Positions 49,032 through 56,350 of a stretch of 64,000 nt of DNA are shown one piece after another. Under the pieces are notes generated by a model, which did no database searches, had not been told where the DNA came from, and saw only the letters and a list, made by a program, of their open reading frames with translations. Location of the stretch: the NCBI RefSeq assembly GCF_030232585.1, contig NZ_JASPJX010000004.1, positions 92,769 to 156,768 on the forward strand. The letters run 5' to 3'. The DNA comes from Corynebacterium sp. MSK008 (lineage in GTDB: Bacteria; Actinomycetota; Actinomycetes; Mycobacteriales; Mycobacteriaceae). The position numbers and the translations under genes were made by a program. Positions within the stretch are counted from its first letter, which is position 1; the number at the start of each line of letters is the position of its first letter.

Positions 49032-50497
49032 ACCTGGACCTTTCCTGGTGGCAGTTCGCGGCGATGGTCGTGGACTACGCCATCAAGTTCGTGATGATCG
49101 GCGTGGTGCCCGGCGGGCGCAAGCCGTCCTCGGCCAACGCGTGGCTGCTGTTGATCCTGCTCCTGCCGGTGGTGGGCCTGCCGCTGTACCTGCTGTTCGG
49201 CTCCACGTTCGTCTCCCGGCGCCGCCACCGCATCCAAGTTGAGGCGCGCCGCGTGCTGGACGGGGCGTGGGCGGGCCCCGACAGCACCATCGCGCACCTG
49301 CCGCCCGAAACCGCCTCGCTGGTCCGCCTCAACCGCGAGCTCACCGGCTACCCCGCGGTCCGCGGCGATGTGCGCGCGTTGTGGGCGGACTACCGCAAGA
49401 CGATGCTGCGGATAGCCAAGCTTATCGACGAAGCATCCGCCACCATCTCCATCGAAATCTACGCCGTAGCCTGGGACGACACCACGGACGTGGTGTTCCA
49501 GGCGCTGGAGCGCGCCGTGGCGCGGGGCGTGCACGTGCGGCTGCTTTTCGACCACATCGGCTCCGCCAAATACCCCGGCTTTAGAAAATTGAAGAAGCGG
49601 CTTACCGACATCGGCGTGGACTGGCACATGATGCTGCCACTGGCTCCCCTGCGCGGGCGCTGGCGCCGCCCCGACCTGCGCAACCACCGCAAGGTCGTGG
49701 TCATCGACTCGGAGGTGGCGTTCGTCGGCTCGTTCAACCTCATCGACCGCGGCTACCTCATGCCGGGCCACGTCCGCGCCGGACGCCAGTGGGTCGACGC
49801 CTTCGTGGAGCTGGAGGGGCCGATCGTGGAGTCCGTCGAATCCATGTTCGCCGTGGACTGGTACACCGAATCCGGCGAGAATCTCGACATTGTGGTTGGG
49901 GCTAGGAATGAGGGGGAGGCGGAGCCGTCGACAGGCGATGTGCTCCAGCTTGTCCCCTCAGGGCCCGGCTACCTCACCGAGCCGAACCTGCGCATGTTCA
50001 ACTCCATCGTCCACAACGCAAAAGAGCAGCTCACGCTGTGCTCGCCGTACTTCGTGCCCGAGGAATCACTGCTGGAGGCGATTACCTCCGCGTGCTACCG
50101 CGGCGTGCGCGTCGACCTCTTCGTCGGCGAAAAGGCCGACCAGTTCATGGTGCAGCACGCCCAATCCTCCTACTACGAGGCGCTACTGAAAGCCGGGGTG
50201 CGCATCTGGGAATTCCCCGCCCCGTATGTGCTGCACACCAAGTTCGTGCTTGCCGACCCAGGCAGCGAAGACGCCGTCGGCGTCCTCGGGTCCTCCAACA
50301 TGGACATCCGCTCCTTCTCGCTGAACTACGAATCCTCCCTGCTCGTCGCATCCGGCGCGCTACTTCCGGCGCTGGAGCAGCTGGGCGCGAACTACCAGGC
50401 CGTCTCGCGCGAGCTGACGCTGGAGCGATGGGCGCGCAGACCCTGGTACCGACGGTACGTGGACAACGTGATGAAGCTTACGTCCGCGCTGCAGTAG
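49028..50497 (+). CDS. cls: Cardiolipin synthase (phospholipase D family)
   Basis: 489-aa membrane enzyme with two N-terminal spans (~8-28, ~38-60). Two HKD catalytic motifs follow: NHRKVVVIDSEVAFVGSFN (~218-236) and LHTKFVLADPGSEDAVGVLGSSN (~400-422, in two parts). It joins phosphatidylglycerol units to make cardiolipin. The start overlaps xth by 4 bp, so co-expression is likely. Two 11-mers (49420 reverse, 49926 forward) lie inside. Palindrome 50532-50597 follows the stop. Confidence 0.94.
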   Translation: MNLDLSWWQFAAMVVDYAIKFVMIGVVPGGRKPSSANAWLLLILLLPVVGLPLYLLFGSTFVSRRRHRIQVEARRVLDGAWAGPDSTIAHLPPETASLVRLNRELTGYPAVRGDVRALWADYRKTMLRIAKLIDEASATISIEIYAVAWDDTTDVVFQALERAVARGVHVRLLFDHIGSAKYPGFRKLKKRLTDIGVDWHMMLPLAPLRGRWRRPDLRNHRKVVVIDSEVAFVGSFNLIDRGYLMPGHVRAGRQWVDAFVELEGPIVESVESMFAVDWYTESGENLDIVVGARNEGEAEPSTGDVLQLVPSGPGYLTEPNLRMFNSIVHNAKEQLTLCSPYFVPEESLLEAITSACYRGVRVDLFVGEKADQFMVQHAQSSYYEALLKAGVRIWEFPAPYVLHTKFVLADPGSEDAVGVLGSSNMDIRSFSLNYESSLLVASGALLPALEQLGANYQAVSRELTLERWARRPWYRRYVDNVMKLTSALQ

Positions 50498-50531
50498 GGG
50501 TTGCGGTGCGCCCCCACTCGCCCCACCGCTA

Positions 50532-50597
50532 AACCGGCTACCTACAACCGGCTACCAGGCGTTTTATAGCGTGGTAACCGGTTGTAGGTAGCCGGTT
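50532..50597. repeat. Palindrome with 14-bp-period word CCGGCTACC (element E6)
   Basis: Arms 50532-50557 and 50572-50597 (26 bp, one mismatch) flank a 14-nt loop. CCGGCTACC at 50534 and 50548. It is convergently placed between cls and the nuclease-like gene 50636-51577. Its sequence is nearly identical to E7 on the other side of that gene. Confidence 0.88.
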
Positions 50598-50635
50598 GCG
50601 GGGGAGACATGCCGGGGCACGGGTTCGACCGGGGC

Positions 50636-51577
50636 CTAGCGCGGGCGACGAGTGGTAGCCGGAACTCGTACCGACGGGTTGGCATCCGCCTCCGCCTTGC
50701 TGGCCATAATGCGGCGTACGCAATCTTCAGGGTCCTGGATGATTTCGGCGGGGAAAAGACGAATCACCGTATACCCTTGCTCCCTGAGCCACCGGTCGCG
50801 TTTCTCCTGCTTGATCACTGCCTCGAAAGGCTTCTCTTTGAACTTGAGATACCCGTCGATCTCGATGACCAGCGTCCCCCACAACAGGTCGACCCGGTAG
50901 TACCTCCCGATCCACATCTGCTCCCTCACCTTGATTCGGCGCAACGCCAACAGCACCCTAACGACGGACTCGAACGGAGACTCCGACAGCGATGAGCTCA
51001 AAGCGATAGCCTCTTTCACACGGCCGATCCCCCGCTTGCCGCGCATCCGCTGCGCCACCGCCAAAATTTCGTCGCACCACATCTGTTGCTGAAGCGGCGC
51101 CATTTCGCGGTATTGCCCGTCGATGGCCGCAGTAGCGTCCGGGACACCATGGAATCTGGCGATGTCTACGACGGTGCGGGGTGGCGTTGTCAGGCGAAGG
51201 GTTGCTCCCGCGCCCGCACGGTCGATCGGATCACGGACCACGGTGTCGATCTCGGGAACGCTGATGTGCCGGTACAGCACCCCTTCAGGCCACTGCTTCT
51301 TCGGCGGCGGGTTGCCGTTGCACTGTGCTAGCTCTACCAGCTCTTCCCGGTTGGGAACCACCCACATGCCGTGCATGCGGGCAGCAGACCTGCCGACGAG
51401 CACCGCCTTATACGCCGCAGCCGACACTGAGTAGCAGCGGAGATACTCCTGCTCGTGCGATTCCAATGTGTCCCAGTCTGTGGTGGCGATGAACTTTGTT
51501 GCAGATAGCTGCCGACAGTCCTGGGCCTCAGCGGTATGCCGTGACATCAGCATTCCGGTTAGACGCGCTCGATCCAT
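50636..51577 (-). CDS. AbiEi/Vsr-like (DUF559-type) endonuclease-domain protein, copy 2
   Basis: 313-aa paralog of 3797-4735 with the same layout: SATKFIATTDWDTLESHEQE (~22-41), LTTPPRTVVDIARFHGV (~142-158), then the nuclease-like part SPFESVVRVLLAL (~211), YYRVDLLWGTLVIEIDGYLKF (~240-260, RVDLLWG and EIDGY) and RWLREQGYTVIRLFP. A predicted PD-(D/E)XK-like set (E, D, ExD) is intact. AAGGGGG precedes ATG. The gene sits in a ~1.2-kb unit with near-identical palindromes on both sides (50532-50597 and 51678-51741). It interrupts neither neighbour. The arrangement suggests the protein acts on or is spread with the palindromes (inference). Confidence 0.8.
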   Translation of the reverse strand: MDRARLTGMLMSRHTAEAQDCRQLSATKFIATTDWDTLESHEQEYLRCYSVSAAAYKAVLVGRSAARMHGMWVVPNREELVELAQCNGNPPPKKQWPEGVLYRHISVPEIDTVVRDPIDRAGAGATLRLTTPPRTVVDIARFHGVPDATAAIDGQYREMAPLQQQMWCDEILAVAQRMRGKRGIGRVKEAIALSSSLSESPFESVVRVLLALRRIKVREQMWIGRYYRVDLLWGTLVIEIDGYLKFKEKPFEAVIKQEKRDRWLREQGYTVIRLFPAEIIQDPEDCVRRIMASKAEADANPSVRVPATTRRPR

Positions 51578-51677
51578 GGTTCCCCCTTTTGGTCCATCCC
51601 CCGATGACGCAGCCAGATTAACAAACCACGCTCGGTCGTGCTCGTCTTCCTCACGCCGCGCCACCCCGAACACAAAC

Positions 51678-51741
51678 ACCGGCTACCTACAACCGGCTAC
51701 CACGCCCTAAAGCGCTTGGTAGCCGGTTGTAGGTAGCCGGT
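51678..51741. repeat. Palindrome with 14-bp-period word CCGGCTACC (element E7)
   Basis: Arms 51678-51702 and 51717-51741 are a perfect 25-bp inverted repeat around a 14-nt loop. CCGGCTACC at 51679 and 51693; GGTAGCCGG at 51718 and 51732. It lies upstream of the nuclease-like gene start and downstream of the ABC permease stop. Confidence 0.88.
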
Positions 51742-51776
51742 TTGCGCGTTGATGCGCTGAGCGGCCCCTACCCCCC

Positions 51777-52508
51777 CTACGCGTCGCGGGTCTCCAGCAG
51801 CACCACGCCGATGATCCACGCCGCCACGGCCCACACCGCGAAGATCAGAAGCGACACGGGCAGCGTCCAGTTCTGGGTGGGGCTGTTGGTCATGAACGCC
51901 ATGAGGTTGCCAAACGGCAGGAACTTGGCCACGTCGGCGCCGTAGCGCGGGATGAAGCCGACGATGGATTCGATCAGCAGCATCATGCCCATGCCGGTGA
52001 CCACGGCGCCGGAGGTGTTGCGCGCAATCCAGCCCACGCCTTGCTGGAACAGGGTGATCAGGGCCATGCCGAGGGGGATGGCCCAGAGGGCGCGGCGGGC
52101 GGCGGTGTTGCTCACCCAGTTAGCGGGCACGGGCGCGGTGAGGTCGCCGACCATAAACGCGACGGCGAGCCCCACGAAGGTGAGCAATGCGGCCAGCACA
52201 GCCCCGAGCACAAGCTTTGCGACGGCCACCCGCCACCGCTTCGGAGCAACCCTGAAGTTTGTCGACGGGATGCCGAAGCGGTACTCGGTGGTCACGGTCA
52301 TGGAGGCCTGCACGATCACGATGATCGCGGTGGTCAGCGCCATGGTGGCGGCGACGGTCAAGGGCGCGTACGGCATGCCGCCGAGTTTGGATGCGGTGCC
52401 GAACAGGGCTCCGTAGAAGGCGCCGAAGGCGATGATCAGCGCGGAGGTCCACCAGAAGGAGGCGGTGGAGCGCAGTTTGGTCCACTCGGCGGGAAACAGG
52501 TTAAGCAT
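51777..52508 (-). CDS. ABC-2-type transporter permease
   Basis: 243-aa membrane protein with six predicted spans (~18-36, ~47-67, ~96-120, ~140-158, ~166-186, ~215-236). The first cytoplasmic loop has the LNLFPAEWTKLRSTASFWW start typical of exporter permeases, and TTEYRFGIPSTNF follows the second span. Together with the ATPase 52501-53442 it forms an ABC-2 exporter of unknown substrate. The start overlaps the ATPase stop by 8 bp. Confidence 0.87.
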   Translation of the reverse strand: MLNLFPAEWTKLRSTASFWWTSALIIAFGAFYGALFGTASKLGGMPYAPLTVAATMALTTAIIVIVQASMTVTTEYRFGIPSTNFRVAPKRWRVAVAKLVLGAVLAALLTFVGLAVAFMVGDLTAPVPANWVSNTAARRALWAIPLGMALITLFQQGVGWIARNTSGAVVTGMGMMLLIESIVGFIPRYGADVAKFLPFGNLMAFMTNSPTQNWTLPVSLLIFAVWAVAAWIIGVVLLETRDA

Positions 52509-53442
52509 TGGTACCTCCGGAGACGTACTGGGCGTGGCCCTCGGTGGATTGCATGTAGGCCTCTTCCAGGGAGGCGCGGCGCTCGGCGAGCTCGGACAGC
52601 GGCACCCCGGCGGCGAAGGCGACGCGGCCGACGTCGTCGGAGGTGCGGTCCGGGATTTCGAACACGGCACGGCCGTCGGCGTCCACCGCCCGTGTGAAGG
52701 GCATGGCCGTGTCGGCGTGCTGCAGCGCTGCGGCCAAGGAGGCGGCGGCGTCTTCTGTGGGGGTGCGCACGATGGTGGTCACGCCGGAGTTTGCGCGGAT
52801 GAACTCGGCCATGGACGTGTTGGCAACCAGGCGGCCGCGGCCGATGATGATCAGGTCTTCGGCGGTCTGCGCCATCTCGGCGAGCAGGTGGGAGGACACG
52901 AGCACGGTGCGCCCCTCGGCCGCCAGGGACTGCAACAGTCCGCGCACCCAGCGGATGCCGGCAGGATCGAGGCCGTTGACGGGCTCGTCCAGGATCAGGT
53001 ATTCCGGGTCGCCGAGCAGCGCCGCCGCGATGCCGAGGCGCTGGCCCATGCCGAGGGAGAACCCGCCGACGTGTTTGCCGGCGACGTCGCTTAAGCCCAC
53101 CAGCTCGAGCACCTCGTCCACGCGGGTGCGCGGCAGCCCGGCGGCTTGCGCTTGCCAGAGCAGGCTGGCGCGGGCGGAGCGGTTGGGGTGGACGCCTTTA
53201 GCGTCGAGAAGCGCGCCCACTTTGCGCGCGGGGTTGGGAAGCTGGCGGTAGGGCACGCCGTCGATGAGCGCGGTGCCGGAGGTGGGGCGGTCCAGGCCCA
53301 GGATCATGCGCATGGTGGTGGATTTACCTGCGCCGTTGGGGCCGAGGAAGCCGGTGACGACGCCGGGTTTGACGGTGAACGTGAGGTCGTCAACCGCTTG
53401 GACGGCGCCGTACCGTTTGGTCAGGCCTTGCACTTCAATCAT
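52501..53442 (-). CDS. ABC transporter ATP-binding protein
   Basis: 313-aa ATPase. Walker A GPNGAGKSTT (~37-46), signature SLGMGQRLG (~133-141), Walker B EYLILDEPVNGLDP (~151-164), and a switch His in VLVSSHLLAEM. A C-terminal domain (~220-313) is the extension common in drug or peptide exporter ATPases. It overlaps both neighbours by 8 bp (permease after, NUDIX before), so all three are probably co-translated. Confidence 0.9.
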   Translation of the reverse strand: MIEVQGLTKRYGAVQAVDDLTFTVKPGVVTGFLGPNGAGKSTTMRMILGLDRPTSGTALIDGVPYRQLPNPARKVGALLDAKGVHPNRSARASLLWQAQAAGLPRTRVDEVLELVGLSDVAGKHVGGFSLGMGQRLGIAAALLGDPEYLILDEPVNGLDPAGIRWVRGLLQSLAAEGRTVLVSSHLLAEMAQTAEDLIIIGRGRLVANTSMAEFIRANSGVTTIVRTPTEDAAASLAAALQHADTAMPFTRAVDADGRAVFEIPDRTSDDVGRVAFAAGVPLSELAERRASLEEAYMQSTEGHAQYVSGGTNA

Positions 53443-53914
53443 GCGGTTCAGTATGCACCATCGCTCTTTTGAGCACATTGCTTAGCGACGCCGCGAAGCC
53501 CGGGTGCAGCTCAAACCCCGAAACCTCAGTCAACCCAACCCAACGCAGTTCCTCCGATTCCTCGTTGGCGGTCACGGCCAGCGGCGCCTGGCACAGCGCG
53601 ATGACGGTGGTGTAGCTCCACTCCGGCAGCTCCGTGGTGACTACTTCCTCGACTACGTTGATACGCTCCGGGTCGATGGCGCACTCCTCCACGGACTCGC
53701 GCACCGCCGCCTGCGCTGGGGTTTCGTGGCTGTCGCGGGCGCCGCCGGGGATGCCCCAGGTTCCGCCCTGGGCGGTCCAGGTGGCGCGGTGCTGCAGCAG
53801 CACTTTCGCGTCTGCTCCCTGACCGGCGATGAGAAAAAGGCCGGCGGCGCCGAAGCGCCCCCAGAGTTTTGTGCCGTCGGGTGTGGTGACCCAGCCGTTT
53901 CCGTCGCCAAGCAT
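53435..53914 (-). CDS. NUDIX hydrolase
   Basis: 159-aa protein with a complete Nudix box: GGARDSHETPAQAAVRESVEE (~50-71; G-x5-E-x7-REUxEE pattern). It cleaves a nucleoside diphosphate-linked substrate; the exact one is unknown. ATG at 53914 is preferred; an in-frame GTG 9 nt upstream (53923) is the alternative. A TACAGT -10-like box lies just upstream. It is divergent from glnX with a 37-bp gap and overlaps the ABC ATPase. Confidence 0.88.
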   Translation of the reverse strand: MLGDGNGWVTTPDGTKLWGRFGAAGLFLIAGQGADAKVLLQHRATWTAQGGTWGIPGGARDSHETPAQAAVRESVEECAIDPERINVVEEVVTTELPEWSYTTVIALCQAPLAVTANEESEELRWVGLTEVSGFELHPGFAASLSNVLKRAMVHTEPHD

Positions 53915-53951
53915 GGCCCCCACTGTAGGTGGGAACAGTTATCATTGCGGA

Positions 53952-55337
53952 ATGGTGACGCAAAGCAGGCCGAGCGACGACGCGTGGCTCGACGAGCTTG
54001 AAGCGCGCCCGGCGCACCCGCGGCTGCACGGCGTCCTCCACGGCCCGCTCGCCGGCCCCTTAAGAATGGGACGGCGCGGCCACGCGTTCGCGCAGACCAC
54101 CCCGGGCAAGATCATCGTGGTCATGGTGCTGCTGACCACCATGCTGCTCGCGGCGGGGCTATCCATGAGCCAGTCCATGTCCAGCCGCAACCAGTCGCTG
54201 GACACGGTGCGCGAGGCCACGGAGCCGATGAGCGCGGCCGCCCACCTGCTATCCACCTCCCTGCTGCGCGCCGACACCATCGCGGCGGGCGGGTTTGTCC
54301 AGCCCGGGCCGCTGTCGCACGAGGACGTGCAGGCCTACTCCGCCGCGCTGGACACCGCGGTCAGTTCCGCCAGCGAGATTTACAAGGGCGCGGTGGAGGC
54401 CGACACCGCCACCAGCGAGCGCATCGAGGAGCTGGTCAGCGAAATCCAGCGGGACCTTCCCGTCTACGCGGGCTTAAACGAGCGCGCCCGGGTGAACCAG
54501 CGCATGGGCAACCCGGTGGGCGTGGCCTACATGTCCGAGGCGTCCAGCATAATGCGCACCCGCATGCTGGTGGCCGCCTCCGAGATCAACGCGCTGACCC
54601 GCGAGGACGTGGCGAAGGAGATGCGGCGCTTGTCCGAGCCGCAGTGGGTGCCGTTGTCCGGCCTGGTCGCGGCACTCGGGTTCCTCGTGCTCACGCAGTG
54701 GTGGCTGTGGCGGGTATTCCGCCGCCGCCTGAACAAGGGGTTTCTCGCCGGCACCCTCGCGGTGGTGGTGGCGCTGAGCTGGGCCGCTGTGTCGAACTAC
54801 CAGTCCTGGCGCAACGGTTCGGTGGAGTATGAGAGGGCGGCGAAGCCCTGGGAGGAGCTCACCGTTGCCCGCTTCGACGCGCTGCAGACGCGCACGGACG
54901 AGACGTTCGCGCTGCTGCGCCGCCAGTCGGTGGTGCACTCCTCGCGGGCGTTTGACGGAACCTATGCGTCGGTGAGCGCGGCGCTCGCAACGGCTGAGGA
55001 GTACGGCGGGGAGCAGCAGCTTATCGACGACGCACGCGACGCCCTGCGCACTTGGGCCTACGAGCACAACGAGCTGGTCGGCGCCCTGAACTCCGGTAGC
55101 TACGAACAGGCGGCAGACCTGCTGGTTACCAGCGGCGGGGCGGGCGAGACGCCGTTCAGGGACCTGGACGCGACGCTGTCTAAACTCATCGCCTCCTCCC
55201 GGGAGGGCACGCAGGCCTACATCGACGCCTCGTTGGACGCGACGCGGCAGGTCTCCGCGGTGGTGGCGCTTTTGTCCATGCTGGCTGTGGTCTGCACGTG
55301 GCTGGGTATCCGCAGAAGGCTGGGTGAGTACCTATGA
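53952..55337 (+). CDS. glnX: GlnX-type membrane sensor protein
   Basis: 461-aa membrane protein. A cytoplasmic N-terminus (~1-48) leads into span 1 (KIIVVMVLLTTMLLAAGLSM, ~55-75), an extracytoplasmic helical region, spans near 232-250 and 266-284, another periplasmic-side helical region, and a last span near 430-452. The order glnX-glnH-pknG is the C. glutamicum amino-acid-sensing operon in which GlnX relays the GlnH signal to PknG (established there). TATCAT ends 5 nt before ATG: leaderless start. It overlaps glnH by 4 bp. Confidence 0.87.
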   Translation: MVTQSRPSDDAWLDELEARPAHPRLHGVLHGPLAGPLRMGRRGHAFAQTTPGKIIVVMVLLTTMLLAAGLSMSQSMSSRNQSLDTVREATEPMSAAAHLLSTSLLRADTIAAGGFVQPGPLSHEDVQAYSAALDTAVSSASEIYKGAVEADTATSERIEELVSEIQRDLPVYAGLNERARVNQRMGNPVGVAYMSEASSIMRTRMLVAASEINALTREDVAKEMRRLSEPQWVPLSGLVAALGFLVLTQWWLWRVFRRRLNKGFLAGTLAVVVALSWAAVSNYQSWRNGSVEYERAAKPWEELTVARFDALQTRTDETFALLRRQSVVHSSRAFDGTYASVSAALATAEEYGGEQQLIDDARDALRTWAYEHNELVGALNSGSYEQAADLLVTSGGAGETPFRDLDATLSKLIASSREGTQAYIDASLDATRQVSAVVALLSMLAVVCTWLGIRRRLGEYL

Positions 55338-56350
55338 GAACGACGTGGGCCGCGAGCGCGGCGGCTGTAACGGTGGCGGTGCTGGCGCTGGCAGGCTGCT
55401 CCGAGGAGCCGTCGCCGGTGCGCGCCACCATCGCCCCGGAGCAGGAAACCTCCACCACCCGCGAGCTGCTGCCGCTGCCTCCCGGCGCGACACTCGAAGG
55501 CGCGCAGGGGGTGCCGGCGGAGCCCTATGTGTCGTCGAAATTTGACTGGGAGGGCTCGCTCAATCCGCGCGAGGCCGAGGAAGCCACCCCGAACGTAGAC
55601 CGCATCAAGCGCCGCGGCCGGCTGGTGGTGGGCATCGACCAGTCCCTGTACCTGCTGGCGTTCCGCGACACCGCCAGCGGCGAGCTGCGCGGGCTGGAGG
55701 TGGACCTCGCCCGCGCGATCGCGGAGGACATTTTCGACGAGGAAAGCACCGGGATCAACCGCCTGGACCTGCGGTTTGTGGACTCGGCGGCGCGCGCCGA
55801 GGCGCTGAACAACGGCGAGGTGGACATTGTCATCCGCACCATGTCCATTACCCGGGAGCGCGCGGAGTCGATCGATTTTTCCACCCCGTACCTGACCTCT
55901 GGCGTGCGGGTTCTGGTGCCGCGGGACCGGGGAGTGGACGACATCAACCAGCTGGGCAGCAAAACGGTGTGCATCGTCGACGGCACGAACCTGACCCAGA
56001 TCGCGCGCACGTTCACACCGCATTCGGAGATTTTGCGCACCCGCTCCTGGTCCGACTGCCTAATGGCTACGCAGCAGTTCCAGGCGGACGCGATTATGGC
56101 GGACGATTCCATCCTGGCGGGCTTGTCCGCGCAGGACCCGTACGCGAAGATCCTGCCGGGCACGCTGGCCTCGCAGTACTACGGCGTGGGGATCCCGAAG
56201 GGCCAGGCGGACCTGGTGAGGCAGGTCAACACGACGCTGGAGCGGATGCGTAACGACGGCACGTGGTCGCAGCTCTACTCCACCTGGCTCGGAGGCTCCA
56301 TCGCGGAGTCCTCCCCGCCACCGCTGATGTACCGCAAGGAGGGGCAGTGA
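55334..56350 (+). CDS. glnH: GlnH-type extracytoplasmic amino-acid-binding lipoprotein
   Basis: 338-aa solute-binding protein with lipobox LALAGC (Cys ~22). The fold signatures are RLVVGIDQSLYLLAFRD (~98), GLEVDLARAIAEDI (~121), VDIVIRTMSITRERAESIDF (~160) and YYGVGIPKGQADLV (~280). It binds Asp/Glu-type ligands in C. glutamicum and Mycobacterium. It overlaps glnX and pknG by 4 bp on each side, and acts with them rather than with a transporter, since no permease genes are near. Confidence 0.92.
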   Translation: MRTTWAASAAAVTVAVLALAGCSEEPSPVRATIAPEQETSTTRELLPLPPGATLEGAQGVPAEPYVSSKFDWEGSLNPREAEEATPNVDRIKRRGRLVVGIDQSLYLLAFRDTASGELRGLEVDLARAIAEDIFDEESTGINRLDLRFVDSAARAEALNNGEVDIVIRTMSITRERAESIDFSTPYLTSGVRVLVPRDRGVDDINQLGSKTVCIVDGTNLTQIARTFTPHSEILRTRSWSDCLMATQQFQADAIMADDSILAGLSAQDPYAKILPGTLASQYYGVGIPKGQADLVRQVNTTLERMRNDGTWSQLYSTWLGGSIAESSPPPLMYRKEGQ

